Assembly (NCBI GenBank): GCA_024224295.1
Contig: JAAENN010000167.1
Span: 1-46,606 of the forward strand
DNA from: Shimia sp.
Lineage (GTDB): Bacteria; Pseudomonadota; Alphaproteobacteria; Rhodobacterales; Rhodobacteraceae
Direction: 5' to 3'
DNA: 46,606 bases
Of this stretch, positions 25,075 through 34,995 are shown piece by piece (position 1 is the stretch's first letter; each line of letters opens with the position of its first letter). Under the pieces are notes generated by a model. It saw only the letters and a list, made by a program, of their open reading frames with translations. It was not told the DNA's origin and searched no databases. The position numbers and the translations under genes are program-made.

Positions 25075-25767
25075 ATGTCGCAGATTTCCGTTTCCGATTT
25101 TTCCTTTGTTTGGCCCGGCAGCAGCGCTGCAGTGCTACAAAATGCCTCCCTCAACGTGGAGGCTGGCGAACGAGTGATGCTGCGCGGTCCAAGCGGGTCC
25201 GGTAAATCCACGCTATTGGCGGCCATTTCCGGTGTGATCGACATTCCGAAACGCGCAGTAACTGTGGCCGGTCAGGACATTGGCGCCCTCCCCGCCAGTA
25301 AGCGTGATCGGTTTCGGGCCGACCACATGGGCCTGATTTTTCAGGTGTTCAACCTCGTGCCCTGGCTTAGTGCCGTGGACAACATTCTCCTGCCTTGCCG
25401 CTTTTCAAAGCGCCGCCGAGACCGCATTGCCGGGCCTTTGGACAAGGAAGCGCACCGTTTGATGGCCGCTTTGGGCCTCAAGCCGGATACCCTTGGCGCC
25501 TTTCAAGCCAGCACCCTCAGTGTTGGCCAACAACAAAGGGTGGCGGCCGCGCGTGCCTTGATTGGCGCGCCAGAAGTCATTTTGGCGGATGAGCCGACCT
25601 CGGCGCTTGATCCCGACACAAAAGACTCTTTCATGCAGCTCCTGAGCCAACAAGCCCAAGACAGCGGCGCGGCCTTGCTGATGGTCAGCCACGATGAGGG
25701 CCTAGACCGGCACTTTGATCGGGTTGTTGAGATGTCCGCACTTTCCGGTGTGGGAGCGTATCAGTGA
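25075..25767 (+). CDS. ABC transporter ATP-binding protein (MacB/LolD-like)
   Basis: A 230-residue ATPase of the LolD/MacB group. Walker A GPSGSGKST is at residues 38-46, the Q-loop is GLIFQVFNLVPWL, the signature is LSVGQQQR, Walker B is VILADEPTSALD and the switch His is in MVSHDEG. It pairs with the FtsX-like permease whose GTG start overlaps its stop (GTGA). Together with the DUF3299 protein it resembles the PA4064-PA4066 module of Pseudomonas aeruginosa, which is linked to zinc limitation. No ribosome binding site is obvious. Confidence 0.92.
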   Translation: MSQISVSDFSFVWPGSSAAVLQNASLNVEAGERVMLRGPSGSGKSTLLAAISGVIDIPKRAVTVAGQDIGALPASKRDRFRADHMGLIFQVFNLVPWLSAVDNILLPCRFSKRRRDRIAGPLDKEAHRLMAALGLKPDTLGAFQASTLSVGQQQRVAAARALIGAPEVILADEPTSALDPDTKDSFMQLLSQQAQDSGAALLMVSHDEGLDRHFDRVVEMSALSGVGAYQ

Positions 25768-27023
25768 AACTGGTTGTACAAAGCGTTTTGAACCGCCGGT
25801 TTGTTGTGAGCCTGACCGTCTTTGCAATTGCTCTTAGTGTGGCCTTGATCCTGAGCGTTGAGCGGCTGAGAGACTCTGCACGTACATCCTTTGCCAACTC
25901 GGCATCGGGCGTTGATCTCATCATCGCACCGCGGAGCAATGATGTGCAAATCCTGCTGGCAACCCTTTTTGGCGTGGGTTCAACCGGCACCGGCATGTCT
26001 GGCGACGTGGTCGCCCTGCTTAAAGACATGCCGGGCGTGGCCTGGACAGTGCCTTTGATGCAGGGAGATAACCACAAAGGCTTCCCTGTCATTGGCACGT
26101 CGGACGCGTATTTCGAACACTTCAAACACAGCCGCGGTAAGGCATTGGTGTTTGCCCAAGGCACCCCTTTTGCAGATCCGCAATCCGCTGTGATTGGTGC
26201 CGAAGTTGCAGAGCGACTTAGCTACGGACTAGGCACCGAGATCGTCAACGCGCATGGCGCAGGCTCAATTGCTTTGGAAGTGCATGACGAGGCACCTTTT
26301 GATGTGACAGGCATTTTGGCGCGCACAAACACAGCTGTGGACCGCATGGTGTTTGTATCACTGCAAGGGTTTGAGGCGATCCACGCCGAGGGAAAGGCAC
26401 ATCCCGCCGACCCTCTCGCAGCGCTTACACAGGAAGACCATGCCCAGAACGGCGACGACAACTTTGTGCCAGTCCAAATCAACGCAGCCTATGTTGGCCT
26501 AAGCAACCGGACTGCAGTCCTTGGGATCCAGCGCGCCATCGCCACCTACACGGAAGACCCCCTGTCTGCAGTCATGCCAAACGTGGCTTTATTGCAGCTC
26601 TGGTCGATCACCGGCACAGCAGAAAGCGCGCTGAGGTTGATGTCTTTGGCAGTGGTTGTGGCCAGCATGATCGGCATGGTGGTCATGTTGTCGGCAGCGT
26701 TAGAAGCGCGGCGACGAGAATTTGCGATATTGCGCGCGGTTGGTGCATCACCACGCGATGTTGTGGTGATGATCGTGGCAGAGGCGCTTTTGGTGACAGC
26801 TTCCGGTATTCTCATTGGGCTTCTGATTTTCTGGAGTGGGATCCTGCTGGCTGAGCCCCTTCTCAGCGCGCAGTTTGGGGTCACTCTGGGCGGTCAAAGC
26901 CTGAACGCCTCAGAAACCGTGCTGCTGCTCACGATCTTGTGCTTTGGCGCACTGGCGAGTTTGCTGCCAGCATGGCGGGTGTATCGCATGACCTTGGCAG
27001 ACGGCTTGACGACAAAGCTGTAA
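25764..27023 (+). CDS. FtsX/MacB-type ABC transporter permease
   Basis: A 419-residue inner-membrane protein with the MacB topology. One N-terminal transmembrane helix (about 12-32) is followed by a large periplasmic MacB_PCD domain (about 35-270) and three C-terminal helices (about 285-310, 335-360 and 385-405). ARRREFAILRAVGASPRDV is the usual coupling-helix region that contacts the ATPase. Such permeases act as mechanotransmission or lipoprotein/peptide transporters rather than classic importers. GTG start, coupled to the ATPase gene. Confidence 0.9.
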   Translation: MKLVVQSVLNRRFVVSLTVFAIALSVALILSVERLRDSARTSFANSASGVDLIIAPRSNDVQILLATLFGVGSTGTGMSGDVVALLKDMPGVAWTVPLMQGDNHKGFPVIGTSDAYFEHFKHSRGKALVFAQGTPFADPQSAVIGAEVAERLSYGLGTEIVNAHGAGSIALEVHDEAPFDVTGILARTNTAVDRMVFVSLQGFEAIHAEGKAHPADPLAALTQEDHAQNGDDNFVPVQINAAYVGLSNRTAVLGIQRAIATYTEDPLSAVMPNVALLQLWSITGTAESALRLMSLAVVVASMIGMVVMLSAALEARRREFAILRAVGASPRDVVVMIVAEALLVTASGILIGLLIFWSGILLAEPLLSAQFGVTLGGQSLNASETVLLLTILCFGALASLLPAWRVYRMTLADGLTTKL

Positions 27024-27067
27024 CTGCCTCAAATGGCTTCAAGCCAAACGCCCACGGAGACACGAAT

Positions 27068-27715
27068 ATGAAAGCGCTCTTACTCACAGCAGCCTTGACG
27101 TTGACGGCCTCCCTTAGCTTTGCAGAACAAGCGAAGGAAATTGATTGGGCAGACCTTGCAGGGCCTACATCCGAGTTTGAGAACCCATTCGAACACCTGT
27201 CGGACCAACAAATGCAAATACTGGCACGGATTCTGCGGCTGGATTATCTGGCGGAAACCGAGGCCGACGCCGGTGCAAAAGAAGACGCAGCCAGTCTGCG
27301 CTCAGACCTTGCAAGAAAAGGTATCGACGCTGACTTCCTGCTAGCTGAACGCCTGCGCATCATGACAAAACTCGAAAACGAGTCACGCACGCCCAATACG
27401 GCAATTGTGGGCCAAACCGTGCGCATGCCGGGCTACTTGTTGCCGCTGGAGCTGGACGGTGGCCTTGCCATCGAATTCCTCTTGGTGCCCACAGTAGGTG
27501 CCTGTATCCACACGCCGCCGCCACACGCCAACCAGATCGTGCATGTCCGCTATCCTGCCGGTTACCCGACACAAAGCCTTTACACGCCTGTTTGGATCAG
27601 CGGCGAACTGCGCAGTGAGTTTGACAGCCACTCGCTCTACTTGGTGGATGGGCAAGCCGATGTGGATGTGACTTACAAAATGAAAGCCGACAGCGTCATT
27701 GCTTACGGATCCTAA
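27068..27715 (+). CDS. DUF3299 periplasmic protein
   Basis: A 215-residue protein. ATG 27068 begins a signal peptide (MKALLLTAALTLTASLSFAE) and GGAG lies eight bases before it. The C-terminal half is the DUF3299 domain: VRMPGYLLPLE, FLLVPTVGACIHTPPPHANQ and VWISGEL. Cys146, His148 and His153 in CIHTPPPH look like a metal-binding site. The gene follows the ABC permease by 44 bp, in the order seen in zinc-responsive operons of some gammaproteobacteria. The periplasmic metal-carrier role is inference. Confidence 0.88.
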   Translation: MKALLLTAALTLTASLSFAEQAKEIDWADLAGPTSEFENPFEHLSDQQMQILARILRLDYLAETEADAGAKEDAASLRSDLARKGIDADFLLAERLRIMTKLENESRTPNTAIVGQTVRMPGYLLPLELDGGLAIEFLLVPTVGACIHTPPPHANQIVHVRYPAGYPTQSLYTPVWISGELRSEFDSHSLYLVDGQADVDVTYKMKADSVIAYGS

Positions 27716-27729
27716 GTGTCTTTAGGAGT
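27712..27729. other. Small hairpin over convergent stop codons
   Basis: TCCTAA and TTAGGA arms with a 6-base loop span the ends of the convergent DUF3299 and ClC genes, which are only six bases apart. It may act as a weak bidirectional terminator; no T run follows. Confidence 0.35.
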
Positions 27730-29410
27730 GTTCTTCCGCAGCGGTCTCTGCCAACGCTTTGTTGTAGGCACGTAGAGCGTCCACCTGAAAAACAGCCCCC
27801 AATAATTCTGGCGGCGCGTCTTCTCCTCCAAGAGTGACGACAGGCAGAAAGGCCTCACCAGTCGTCTCAAAGAGTGGCATGGCACTTTCCAATGTGGCCG
27901 TCCCATCAACGTAAAGGCCATCAGACACCAGTTCCCAGCAGCGCTCTTCCGGCGCTGCATTTAGGGCGTCTTTGCTGCGCATGACTTTACCAACGCCACA
28001 CATTGCCAACAGATAGGCCTGCGGCCCGGCCGCGATATGCACATTGCGCCGCTCCAGCTGGGTCAGGAAGAACGAGCCGTCAACCAGCCGAGAGCTTAAA
28101 GCGGTGGAAATTGAAACAGCCACCATCACCGCCAGGCCGGTCTGCCAGTCGCCGGTCATTTCAAAAACGATCAAGGTGGTGGAAATTGGTGCACCAAGTA
28201 CGGCGGCCGCAACGGCTCCAAGCCCAGCCAGCGCATAGAGTGTGGTGGTGCCTGACACATCCGGAAAGATTGCTGTCGCCACAATGCCAAAGGCCAAACC
28301 GGTCAGCGCGCCCACCATCAAAGATGGCGAAAACACCCCGCCGCCCATACGCCCTGCCATGGTGATCGATACTGCGGCCACTTTTAGCACAGCAAACACC
28401 ACAGCCTCATGCAACAGCAAATTTCCTGTCAATGCAGCAGAGGTCGTTTCGTAGCCCACGCCAATGATATGCGGAAACCAAATGGCCAAAACGCCCAATA
28501 GCGCACCAGAGATCGCTGGGCGTAGCCACCGAGGAATGCGCAGGTCTTCCTGCAGATGGCTGGCCATGTCGTCAGCCCAAAAAATTGTCCACATTAGTGC
28601 AACTGCCACAAGGCCACACAGTCCGCCTAGGATAAGGAAGGCTGGGAGCTCCTGGTAAAACTGAAGCGCAGTGCCAGTGTTGAGTGTAAACTCCGTGACA
28701 TCTCCAAATTCCAGACGGTTTATGACCGTGCCTGCAACCGACGCAATCACAATGGGCGCAAAAGCATGTACCGCGAAGTGACGTAACACCACCTCAAGCG
28801 CAAAAAGAGCCCCAGCTATGGGCGCGTTAAAGCTTGCAGAAACCGCTGCCGCCACAGCGCAGCCCAACAAATCACGTCCTGTGATGCCGTCTGCGTTGAT
28901 CCGCACGCTGACCCAGGTGGCAATCATACCCGCCATATGCACCACCGGGCCTTCTCGTCCTGTGGAACCACCAGAGGACAGTGTGATCAGACTGGCAAAG
29001 GCCGAGGCAATGCCAGCCTTTCGCTCTACGCGCCCTTCATGCAAGGCCGCTCCCTCAATCACATCGGCTACAGAACGCACCCGCCCGTCCGGTGTGAACT
29101 TATTGAGAACAAGGCCTACAATCAGCCCACCAACAGTTGGAATGACCACCAACCAATACCACGGCAGCGTGTTGGCAAACGTGTGCAAGCGGCTTATATC
29201 CTCAGCCCCGTAAAGCGTGGATTGCAACCAGTGAATTCCTTTTCGGAACAAAAGTGCCGCAAACCCGGCAGCAATGCCGATGCACAACGCAATAATCCAG
29301 AACTGAAACTGGCTTGGGCCTCTGTTGACCAATACCTTCCAGCCACCACGACAGGTGTCTGCCGCGTCTTGAGCGCTTTCTGCGAGAAAGGAGCCTACCG
29401 ACTTCGCCAT
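27722..29410 (-). CDS. ClC family chloride channel/antiporter
   Basis: A 562-residue inner-membrane protein of the ClC superfamily, starting at ATG 29410; a longer frame would need a TTG start. Key ion-path motifs are present: GGSTGREGPVVH with the gating Glu, and GRMGGGVFSPSL, equivalent to GxFxP. Around ten or more hydrophobic helices span residues about 35-460. The C-terminal roughly 100 residues are soluble and may be a remnant or divergent CBS-like domain (ATLESAMPLFETTGEAFLPV). It could move Cl- or exchange Cl-/H+. It is convergent with the DUF3299 gene. Confidence 0.92.
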   Translation of the reverse strand: MAKSVGSFLAESAQDAADTCRGGWKVLVNRGPSQFQFWIIALCIGIAAGFAALLFRKGIHWLQSTLYGAEDISRLHTFANTLPWYWLVVIPTVGGLIVGLVLNKFTPDGRVRSVADVIEGAALHEGRVERKAGIASAFASLITLSSGGSTGREGPVVHMAGMIATWVSVRINADGITGRDLLGCAVAAAVSASFNAPIAGALFALEVVLRHFAVHAFAPIVIASVAGTVINRLEFGDVTEFTLNTGTALQFYQELPAFLILGGLCGLVAVALMWTIFWADDMASHLQEDLRIPRWLRPAISGALLGVLAIWFPHIIGVGYETTSAALTGNLLLHEAVVFAVLKVAAVSITMAGRMGGGVFSPSLMVGALTGLAFGIVATAIFPDVSGTTTLYALAGLGAVAAAVLGAPISTTLIVFEMTGDWQTGLAVMVAVSISTALSSRLVDGSFFLTQLERRNVHIAAGPQAYLLAMCGVGKVMRSKDALNAAPEERCWELVSDGLYVDGTATLESAMPLFETTGEAFLPVVTLGGEDAPPELLGAVFQVDALRAYNKALAETAAEEHS

Positions 29411-29554
29411 ATTGCTGCAAAATCTCCAGGTGGAAAGATCGTGGATTGTCACTTCTGATCTAGTCAGAATTTTCTTGTAACGCAAAGAGGTAAGCGTAAG
29501 GTTTCACGCCAAAGTGCCTGAAAGAGCGCGGAATTACCGCCTCTACAGTCCTTT

Positions 29555-31201
29555 CTAAACCAAAAGCGCTTTGGCCGCCGCACGTGCCTCAGGGGTGATC
29601 GTATCTCCGGAAATCATCCGGGCGACTTCGTCCACACGCTCACCTTCATCCAAGGGCTGTACGCGACTCAGGGTTTGGCCGTTTTTCACCGACTTAGCGA
29701 CCTGCCAATGGTGCGCACCAAGTGCGGCCACTTGCGGCGAGTGCGTTACAACCAGCACCTGCCCTCCTTCGGCCAACGCTTTTAGACGGCGCCCCACTGC
29801 ATCGGCGGTCGCACCGCCAACCCCGCGGTCGATCTCATCAAAAATCAGTGTCATACCGCTAACATCGCTGGTCAAACAAACCTTCAGTGCGAGCAGGAAA
29901 CGGCTCAACTCTCCGCCCGACGCAATTTTGGCCAAAGGCCCTGCAGGCGCGCCTGGGTTAGTGGCCACAACAAACTCCACCGCATCGCGCCCATCCGGCC
30001 CTGCATCTCCAGGGGCCACCTTAGTAGTAAAAACCGCGCGTTCCATTTTCAGAGGTGCGAGTTCCCCCATAACCGCCTTATCGAGCTTGATCGCCGCCTT
30101 GCTCCGCACGGCCGTCAGCGCATCCGCTGCGGCATCGTAGGCCGATTCAGCCTCTGTCAGATCAGCGGTCAAAGTCGCAATATCGCCTTCTCCCGCGTCC
30201 AACGCCGTCAACCGCCTGCGCAGTTCCTCTGCGAAATCACCCAGTTCGTCTGGTAAAACATTGTATTTCCGCGCCAAACCACGAATGGCGAACAATCGCT
30301 CTTCTAGTTCTTCCAACTCATGCGGGTTGAAATCCAACGCCTCAAGACAGCGCTCGACCCCATCCACAGCATCAGCCAGTTCATTCAGTGCACGCTCCAA
30401 TGCCGCAACCGGAGCTTCCAATACATCGCCTGTTTCCGCCAGAGCGCCATCAAGCCAGCGCATCGCATCGCCCATCGCGCTTTCAGCGCCGCCATTCCCC
30501 AGAGCGGCATGCGCACGGCTTACGTCCTCTCGCACCTTTTCGGCATTTTGCATCATTCGACGGCGGGTATCGAGCTCAGCCTCCTCGCCTGGCTGTGGAT
30601 CAAGCTTGTCCAGTTCCTTCACTGCATGACGAAGAAAGTCTTCCTCTGCTTTGGCTTCATCAAGCGCCACTTGCGCAGCATTAAGCGCCTTCCGAGCCGC
30701 AGACACATGCTGCCAAGCTTTTCGGGTTTTGCCGCGTAGTTTGTCTGTTCCGGCAAACAAATCCAGCACATCGCGGTGGCCTTTGGGATCCAGAAGGCCG
30801 CGATCATCGTGTTGTCCGTGAAGCTCTAGCAAGGTTTCCGACAAACGCCGCAGCACTTCCCCCGACACCCGACGGTCATTAATCCAGGCCGTTTTCCGAC
30901 CGTCGCTGCGATTGACGCGCCGCAAGATCAATTCGTCGCCGCCTGGCAAACCTGCGTCTTCGAGGATGGCATGAGCAGGATGATGTTCAGGTAAGTCGAA
31001 CTCCGCGATCACTTCGCCCTGCTCTGAACCAGCTCGCACAAGTTCCGCGCGGCCTCGCCAACCCAATACAAAACCCAGACTGTCCAACAAGATTGACTTG
31101 CCCGCCCCGGTCTCCCCGGTCAAAACGTTCAAGCCAGGCTGAAACGCAAGATCCAGCCGGTCGATGATGAGCATGTCACGGATTTCAAGCGAGCGCAGCA
31201 T
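29555..31201 (-). CDS. recN: DNA repair protein RecN
   Basis: An SMC-like ATPase of double-strand break repair, 548 residues. The head is split: the N-terminal half carries Walker A GETGAGKS in GLNVLTGETGAGKSILLDS. The C-terminal half has the signature SGGELSRFLLALK, Walker B LIFDEIDRGVGG and the switch VTHSPQVAA. A long helical coiled-coil region (about 150-380) lies between. It follows bamD by 35 bp on the same strand and is probably co-transcribed. No LexA box was sought exhaustively. Confidence 0.96.
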   Translation of the reverse strand: MLRSLEIRDMLIIDRLDLAFQPGLNVLTGETGAGKSILLDSLGFVLGWRGRAELVRAGSEQGEVIAEFDLPEHHPAHAILEDAGLPGGDELILRRVNRSDGRKTAWINDRRVSGEVLRRLSETLLELHGQHDDRGLLDPKGHRDVLDLFAGTDKLRGKTRKAWQHVSAARKALNAAQVALDEAKAEEDFLRHAVKELDKLDPQPGEEAELDTRRRMMQNAEKVREDVSRAHAALGNGGAESAMGDAMRWLDGALAETGDVLEAPVAALERALNELADAVDGVERCLEALDFNPHELEELEERLFAIRGLARKYNVLPDELGDFAEELRRRLTALDAGEGDIATLTADLTEAESAYDAAADALTAVRSKAAIKLDKAVMGELAPLKMERAVFTTKVAPGDAGPDGRDAVEFVVATNPGAPAGPLAKIASGGELSRFLLALKVCLTSDVSGMTLIFDEIDRGVGGATADAVGRRLKALAEGGQVLVVTHSPQVAALGAHHWQVAKSVKNGQTLSRVQPLDEGERVDEVARMISGDTITPEARAAAKALLV

Positions 31202-31236
31202 TCAGCGTCACACCACAGGGCAACCCCTGCCCCCTG

Positions 31237-32091
31237 TTACAGCCATTTGCCTTGCAAGGTCTGGCGGTACACTTGATTGAGCCAGCTGCTGCCTTCGGCC
31301 CTGGCTTCCAAGCCATTCTCGCGCAACAGTTTGTAGCTATCCTGATACCATTCGGTGGACTGGAAATTGTGTCCCAGAATAGCCGCTGCGGTCTGCGCCT
31401 CGCTGTAAAGACCAAGCGAAAAATACGCTTCAACCAAACGGTGCAGCGCTTCGGGCGTGTGGGTAGTGGTCTGAAAATCCTCAACCACAACACGGAACCG
31501 TTTGATGGCCGCCGCAAAATGATCCCGGCGCAGGTAATAGCGGCCGATTTCCATTTCCTTGGATGCCAGGTGATCAAACGCCAGATCAAACTTGAGCATG
31601 GCAGAGCGCGCATACTCGCTTTCAGGATAGATTTCGATCACCTTGCGCAGCTCTTGCAATGCTTGAAAAGTCAAACCTTGGTCACGACCCACTTCATCAA
31701 TCTGATCATAGTACGTGAGCGCCAACAGATACTGCGCATAGGCCGCGTCTTCATCAGCCGGGTAAAAATCAATAAAGCGCTGTGCAGCCGCTCGGGCTTC
31801 CGGATATGCGCCATCGGTATGATAAGCAAAAGCTTGCATCACCAAAGACCGTTTCGCCAACTCGCTATAGGGGTATAGCCGCTCAATCTCGGAGAAGAAA
31901 AAAGCGGCGTCCGTACCGCGGTCACGTGCAATTTCGAACTCGCCGCGTTCAAAAATCTGTTCCGGCGTAAACTGTTCCATGTCCACAAGGCCACGGCGTG
32001 CATCGCTCGCCACCTTATCACCGCAAGCCGCAAGAACAGCCAGCGCAAGAACCGAACCGAGTATGCGTGCACGCGTTCCGATGCCTGCCAT
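31237..32091 (-). CDS. bamD: Outer membrane assembly lipoprotein BamD
   Basis: An essential lipoprotein of the BAM complex that inserts beta-barrel proteins. ATG 32091 begins a lipoprotein signal peptide ending in the lipobox LAAC (ARILGSVLALAVLAACGDK). The mature 284-residue-precursor form contains about five TPR repeats, for example EQIFERGEFEIARDRGTDAA and YAQYLLALTYYDQIDEVGR. Order lpxC-bamD-recN is the usual alphaproteobacterial arrangement. The longer frame to 32136 lacks a usable start signal. Confidence 0.95.
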   Translation of the reverse strand: MAGIGTRARILGSVLALAVLAACGDKVASDARRGLVDMEQFTPEQIFERGEFEIARDRGTDAAFFFSEIERLYPYSELAKRSLVMQAFAYHTDGAYPEARAAAQRFIDFYPADEDAAYAQYLLALTYYDQIDEVGRDQGLTFQALQELRKVIEIYPESEYARSAMLKFDLAFDHLASKEMEIGRYYLRRDHFAAAIKRFRVVVEDFQTTTHTPEALHRLVEAYFSLGLYSEAQTAAAILGHNFQSTEWYQDSYKLLRENGLEARAEGSSWLNQVYRQTLQGKWL

Positions 32092-32176
32092 AGTACTTAA
32101 CCTTCTGCTCCCTGCGCGGTTTCCCGCCTCTTTCAAACGCTGTTAGCATAGAAATTTGCGGGGCAAAACGCCTTTG

Positions 32177-32198
32177 GACGGATTTGTTGCGATCCGTC
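32177..32198 (-). terminator. Hairpin after lpxC
   Basis: A 7-bp perfect stem (GACGGAT / ATCCGTC) with an 8-base loop lies immediately after the lpxC stop on the minus strand. A TTTT occurs only about 10 bases later, so it is a weak terminator candidate that may let transcription pass to bamD. Confidence 0.4.
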
Positions 32199-32199
32199 G

Positions 32200-33123
32200 T
32201 TATGCCACGGCCGGAAACTCGCCCATGTGCACACCAGCACCTGGCAAACGCGCAGCTTGCGCATCATCACATTCCACCAAACGCCAGTTATCAGGATTGG
32301 AAAACAGTTCCCGCAACAAAGCGTTTGTCAGGGAATGCCCCGCACGATGCCCTTGATAATGCGCCAACAAAGGCGCGCCCGCGAGATACAAGTCCCCCAT
32401 CGCATCCAACATTTTGTGGCGCACAGGCTCGTCTTCATGACGCAGCCCACCTTTTGCCTGCACCTCAGAACCATTGAACACGACCGCGTTCTCCGCCGGA
32501 TCACCGCCAAGCGCCAAACCGCTGGCCTGCATTGCGTCCACATCCGCCTGGCGACAGAACGTGCGGCTGTTGCACAACTCACGGATAAAGCTGCCGTTGG
32601 CCAAATTCAGTTCCTTGGCCTGCTGCCCAATCGCCTCATCTACAAAATCGATATGGAAGTCGATCCGCATCTCGTCTGCAGGAACCAATGTTGCAGTGGC
32701 GTCTCCACGTGTCACTGACACCGTTTGCAATACTTCAATCGCCCAAACAGGCGCAGCCTGGCGCACAATGCCCGCTTTCAAAAAGCCCAGAACAAAATCC
32801 GCAGAGCTCCCATCCAGAATCGGTACCTCAGGCGCATCGATCTCAATCAAGGCGTTGTGAATACCACAGCCAGCCAAGGCAGCCATCAGATGCTCGACAG
32901 TGGATACTGAAACTCCGGCTTCATTGATGATGCGCGTGCACAATGCGGTCTGCTCAACCACATCCCAACGCGCCGGGATCATCGCATCTCCAAGAAGTAC
33001 GTCCGTACGCTTGAACCAGATTCCATAATCGGTCGACGCTGGCCGTACAGTCAAATGTACCGCTGCACCGGAATGAAGGCCTGTGCCTTGAAAGTGAACT
33101 GGTGTTTTAAGCGTTGCCTGCAC
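32200..33123 (-). CDS. lpxC: UDP-3-O-acyl-N-acetylglucosamine deacetylase
   Basis: A zinc deacetylase, the first committed step of lipid A synthesis. The GTG at 33123 (VQATLKTPVHFQG) gives 307 residues, matching E. coli (305), with GGGGA about five bases upstream. The open frame to 33255 adds an N-terminal stretch not typical of the family. Zinc and catalytic residues are visible: His in STVEHLMAALAGCG, His and Asp in HKMLDAMGDLYLAG, and the catalytic His region YQGHRAGHSLTN. It is separated from ftsZ by a strong terminator. Confidence 0.95.
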   Translation of the reverse strand: MQATLKTPVHFQGTGLHSGAAVHLTVRPASTDYGIWFKRTDVLLGDAMIPARWDVVEQTALCTRIINEAGVSVSTVEHLMAALAGCGIHNALIEIDAPEVPILDGSSADFVLGFLKAGIVRQAAPVWAIEVLQTVSVTRGDATATLVPADEMRIDFHIDFVDEAIGQQAKELNLANGSFIRELCNSRTFCRQADVDAMQASGLALGGDPAENAVVFNGSEVQAKGGLRHEDEPVRHKMLDAMGDLYLAGAPLLAHYQGHRAGHSLTNALLRELFSNPDNWRLVECDDAQAARLPGAGVHMGEFPAVA

Positions 33124-33283
33124 GTGTTTCCCCAATGTGACGCGGCACACCCCATTGGCCGCAATAGTGAGGTAGTGGCTTTGTCCTGTCTTCTCAAATA
33201 AAGCTTTGTAACGGTATGAAACATCGCTGTAACAGATCGGCAAAACACCGCGCACGGGTCAGTAAGCCACTAATTTAAAACGG

Positions 33284-33312
33284 AAAAAGGCCACTCTATC
33301 GAGCGGCCTTTT
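33284..33312. terminator. Bidirectional intrinsic terminator after ftsZ
   Basis: An 8-bp stem (GGCCGCTC / GAGTGGCC on the minus strand, one wobble) with a GATA loop is flanked by A and T runs on both sides. The T run on the minus strand follows the ftsZ stop by about 20 bases, so it ends ftsZ transcription and implies that lpxC has its own promoter in 33124-33283. Confidence 0.85.
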
Positions 33313-33333
33313 CACAGATGCTTCACAAATAAA

Positions 33334-34995
33334 TTAGTTGGCCTGACGTCGCAGGAAGGCCGGGATCTCAATCCGCTCCTGATCTTCATCCATCTGAGGC
33401 GCTGCCTCGCTGGACTGCACCGCTGGCTGCTGCCGAACGGGTTGCGCCGTTTGCGTCAAACCCTGCTGCTGCTCAGCTCCGTGTCCGGTCATTTTGTTGA
33501 TCAACGAATTGATACCAAAGCGAGGGCGTTCCTCTGCACGCGGCTCAGGCGCCGGGGCTGCAGGACGGGCCGGTGCTGCTGGTGCCTTTTCCACTGCGGC
33601 TTGAAGGCGCTGCATCAATTGCGGCGTGGGTGTGCCTGGGGCCGGACGCTGTGGCGCCACGAAGCCCTGCGGCTCTTCTTCAAACATCTCAGGCTGCACA
33701 GCTTGCGCCGGTGTCGGCTGATACGCCGGTGCCGGCACATCTGCACCGGCAGACGCAGCATCAAAAGTAGGCGCAGCGGGTGCAACTGTCGCCGCGGGCA
33801 TTTCCTCTTCGAAAATGTCCTCCATCTGCTCTTGTACCGCCGCCTGTTGGGCGTCCATTTGCGGGAAGAGAGACGGCTCAGATGCGGCCACTTCTGGTGC
33901 AGCCTCAACCGCTACGGCCGGAACAGGTTGCTCTACAGCATGAGCCTGATGCGCGGTTTCGATGGTTGGCGCGGCTGTTAGCGGCTCACGCATAGAGCGG
34001 CGCGGCAAAGGCATTGCAGAGTTGGTCTCAGCAGCATCGATACCGGTTGCAACAACAGACACACGCATGCCGCCGTCGAGGTTCTCATCCATGGTGGAAC
34101 CCACGATGATGTTGGCATCGGCGTCGACTTCTTCGCGAATACGGTTGGCCGCTTCGTCCAGTTCGAACAGGGTCAGGTCGTGACCGCCGGTGATGTTGAT
34201 CAACACGCCTTTTGCTCCGCGCAGGGAGATCTCGTCCAGCAGTGGGTTGGCGATGGCCTTCTCGGCAGCCTGAATGGCGCGATCTTCGCCCTCAGCCTCA
34301 CCGGTGCCCATCATCGCCTTGCCCATCTCGTCCATCACAGCGCGTACGTCTGCGAAGTCGAGGTTGATCAGGCCAGGACGCACCATCAGGTCCGTCACAC
34401 CTTTAACGCCCTGATACAGAACGTCGTCCGCCATCGAAAAGGCTTCGGTAAAGGTGGTCTTCTCGTTGGCGAGACGGAACAGGTTTTGGTTTGGAATGAT
34501 GATCAACGTGTCGACCATCTTCTGCAGTTGCTCCACGCCCTCTTCGGCCTGACGCATACGCTTGGCGCCTTCGAATTGGAACGGCTTGGTCACAACACCC
34601 ACGGTCAGCACGCCCAACTCACGCGCTGCCTGCGCGATGATCGGAGCCGCACCTGTGCCAGTGCCACCGCCCATACCGGCGGTGATGAAGCACATGTGCG
34701 CGCCTGCAAGGTGATCCACAATCTGCTCGATGCTCTCTTCGGCTGCGGCGGCACCAACGGTTGCGCGCGCCCCAGCGCCCAAACCTTCGGTGACCTTCAC
34801 GCCCAATTGCACGCGGCTTTCAGATTTGCTCTGCTGCAGAGCCTGCGCGTCGGTATTCGCAACCACGAACTCCACGCCCTCAAGCTCTTTGTCGATCATG
34901 TTGTTGACCGCGTTGCCACCTGCACCGCCAACACCAAACACGGTGATGCGGGGCTTCAGATCACCCTCGTCGGGCATCGTCAGATTCAATGTCAT
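33334..34995 (-). CDS. ftsZ: Cell division protein FtsZ
   Basis: The tubulin-like GTPase that forms the division ring. ATG 34995 ([20 protein letters not shown]) is the usual alphaproteobacterial start; an upstream GTG at 35025 is less likely. The 553-residue length includes the long linker of this group. GTP-binding motifs are [12 protein letters not shown] and [13 protein letters not shown]. After residue about 320 comes a Pro/Ala/Gln-rich linker. The C-terminal conserved peptide ([10 protein letters not shown]) that binds FtsA and other partners is intact. It has its own long leader. Confidence 0.97.
   Translation of the reverse strand: MTLNLTMPDEGDLKPRITVFGVGGAGGNAVNNMIDKELEGVEFVVANTDAQALQQSKSESRVQLGVKVTEGLGAGARATVGAAAAEESIEQIVDHLAGAHMCFITAGMGGGTGTGAAPIIAQAARELGVLTVGVVTKPFQFEGAKRMRQAEEGVEQLQKMVDTLIIIPNQNLFRLANEKTTFTEAFSMADDVLYQGVKGVTDLMVRPGLINLDFADVRAVMDEMGKAMMGTGEAEGEDRAIQAAEKAIANPLLDEISLRGAKGVLINITGGHDLTLFELDEAANRIREEVDADANIIVGSTMDENLDGGMRVSVVATGIDAAETNSAMPLPRRSMREPLTAAPTIETAHQAHAVEQPVPAVAVEAAPEVAASEPSLFPQMDAQQAAVQEQMEDIFEEEMPAATVAPAAPTFDAASAGADVPAPAYQPTPAQAVQPEMFEEEPQGFVAPQRPAPGTPTPQLMQRLQAAVEKAPAAPARPAAPAPEPRAEERPRFGINSLINKMTGHGAEQQQGLTQTAQPVRQQPAVQSSEAAPQMDEDQERIEIPAFLRRQAN

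Noticed and set aside
33124-33255. N-terminal extension of LpxC
   Set aside because: Family length and a GGGGA site support GTG 33123; the extension has no similarity to LpxC.
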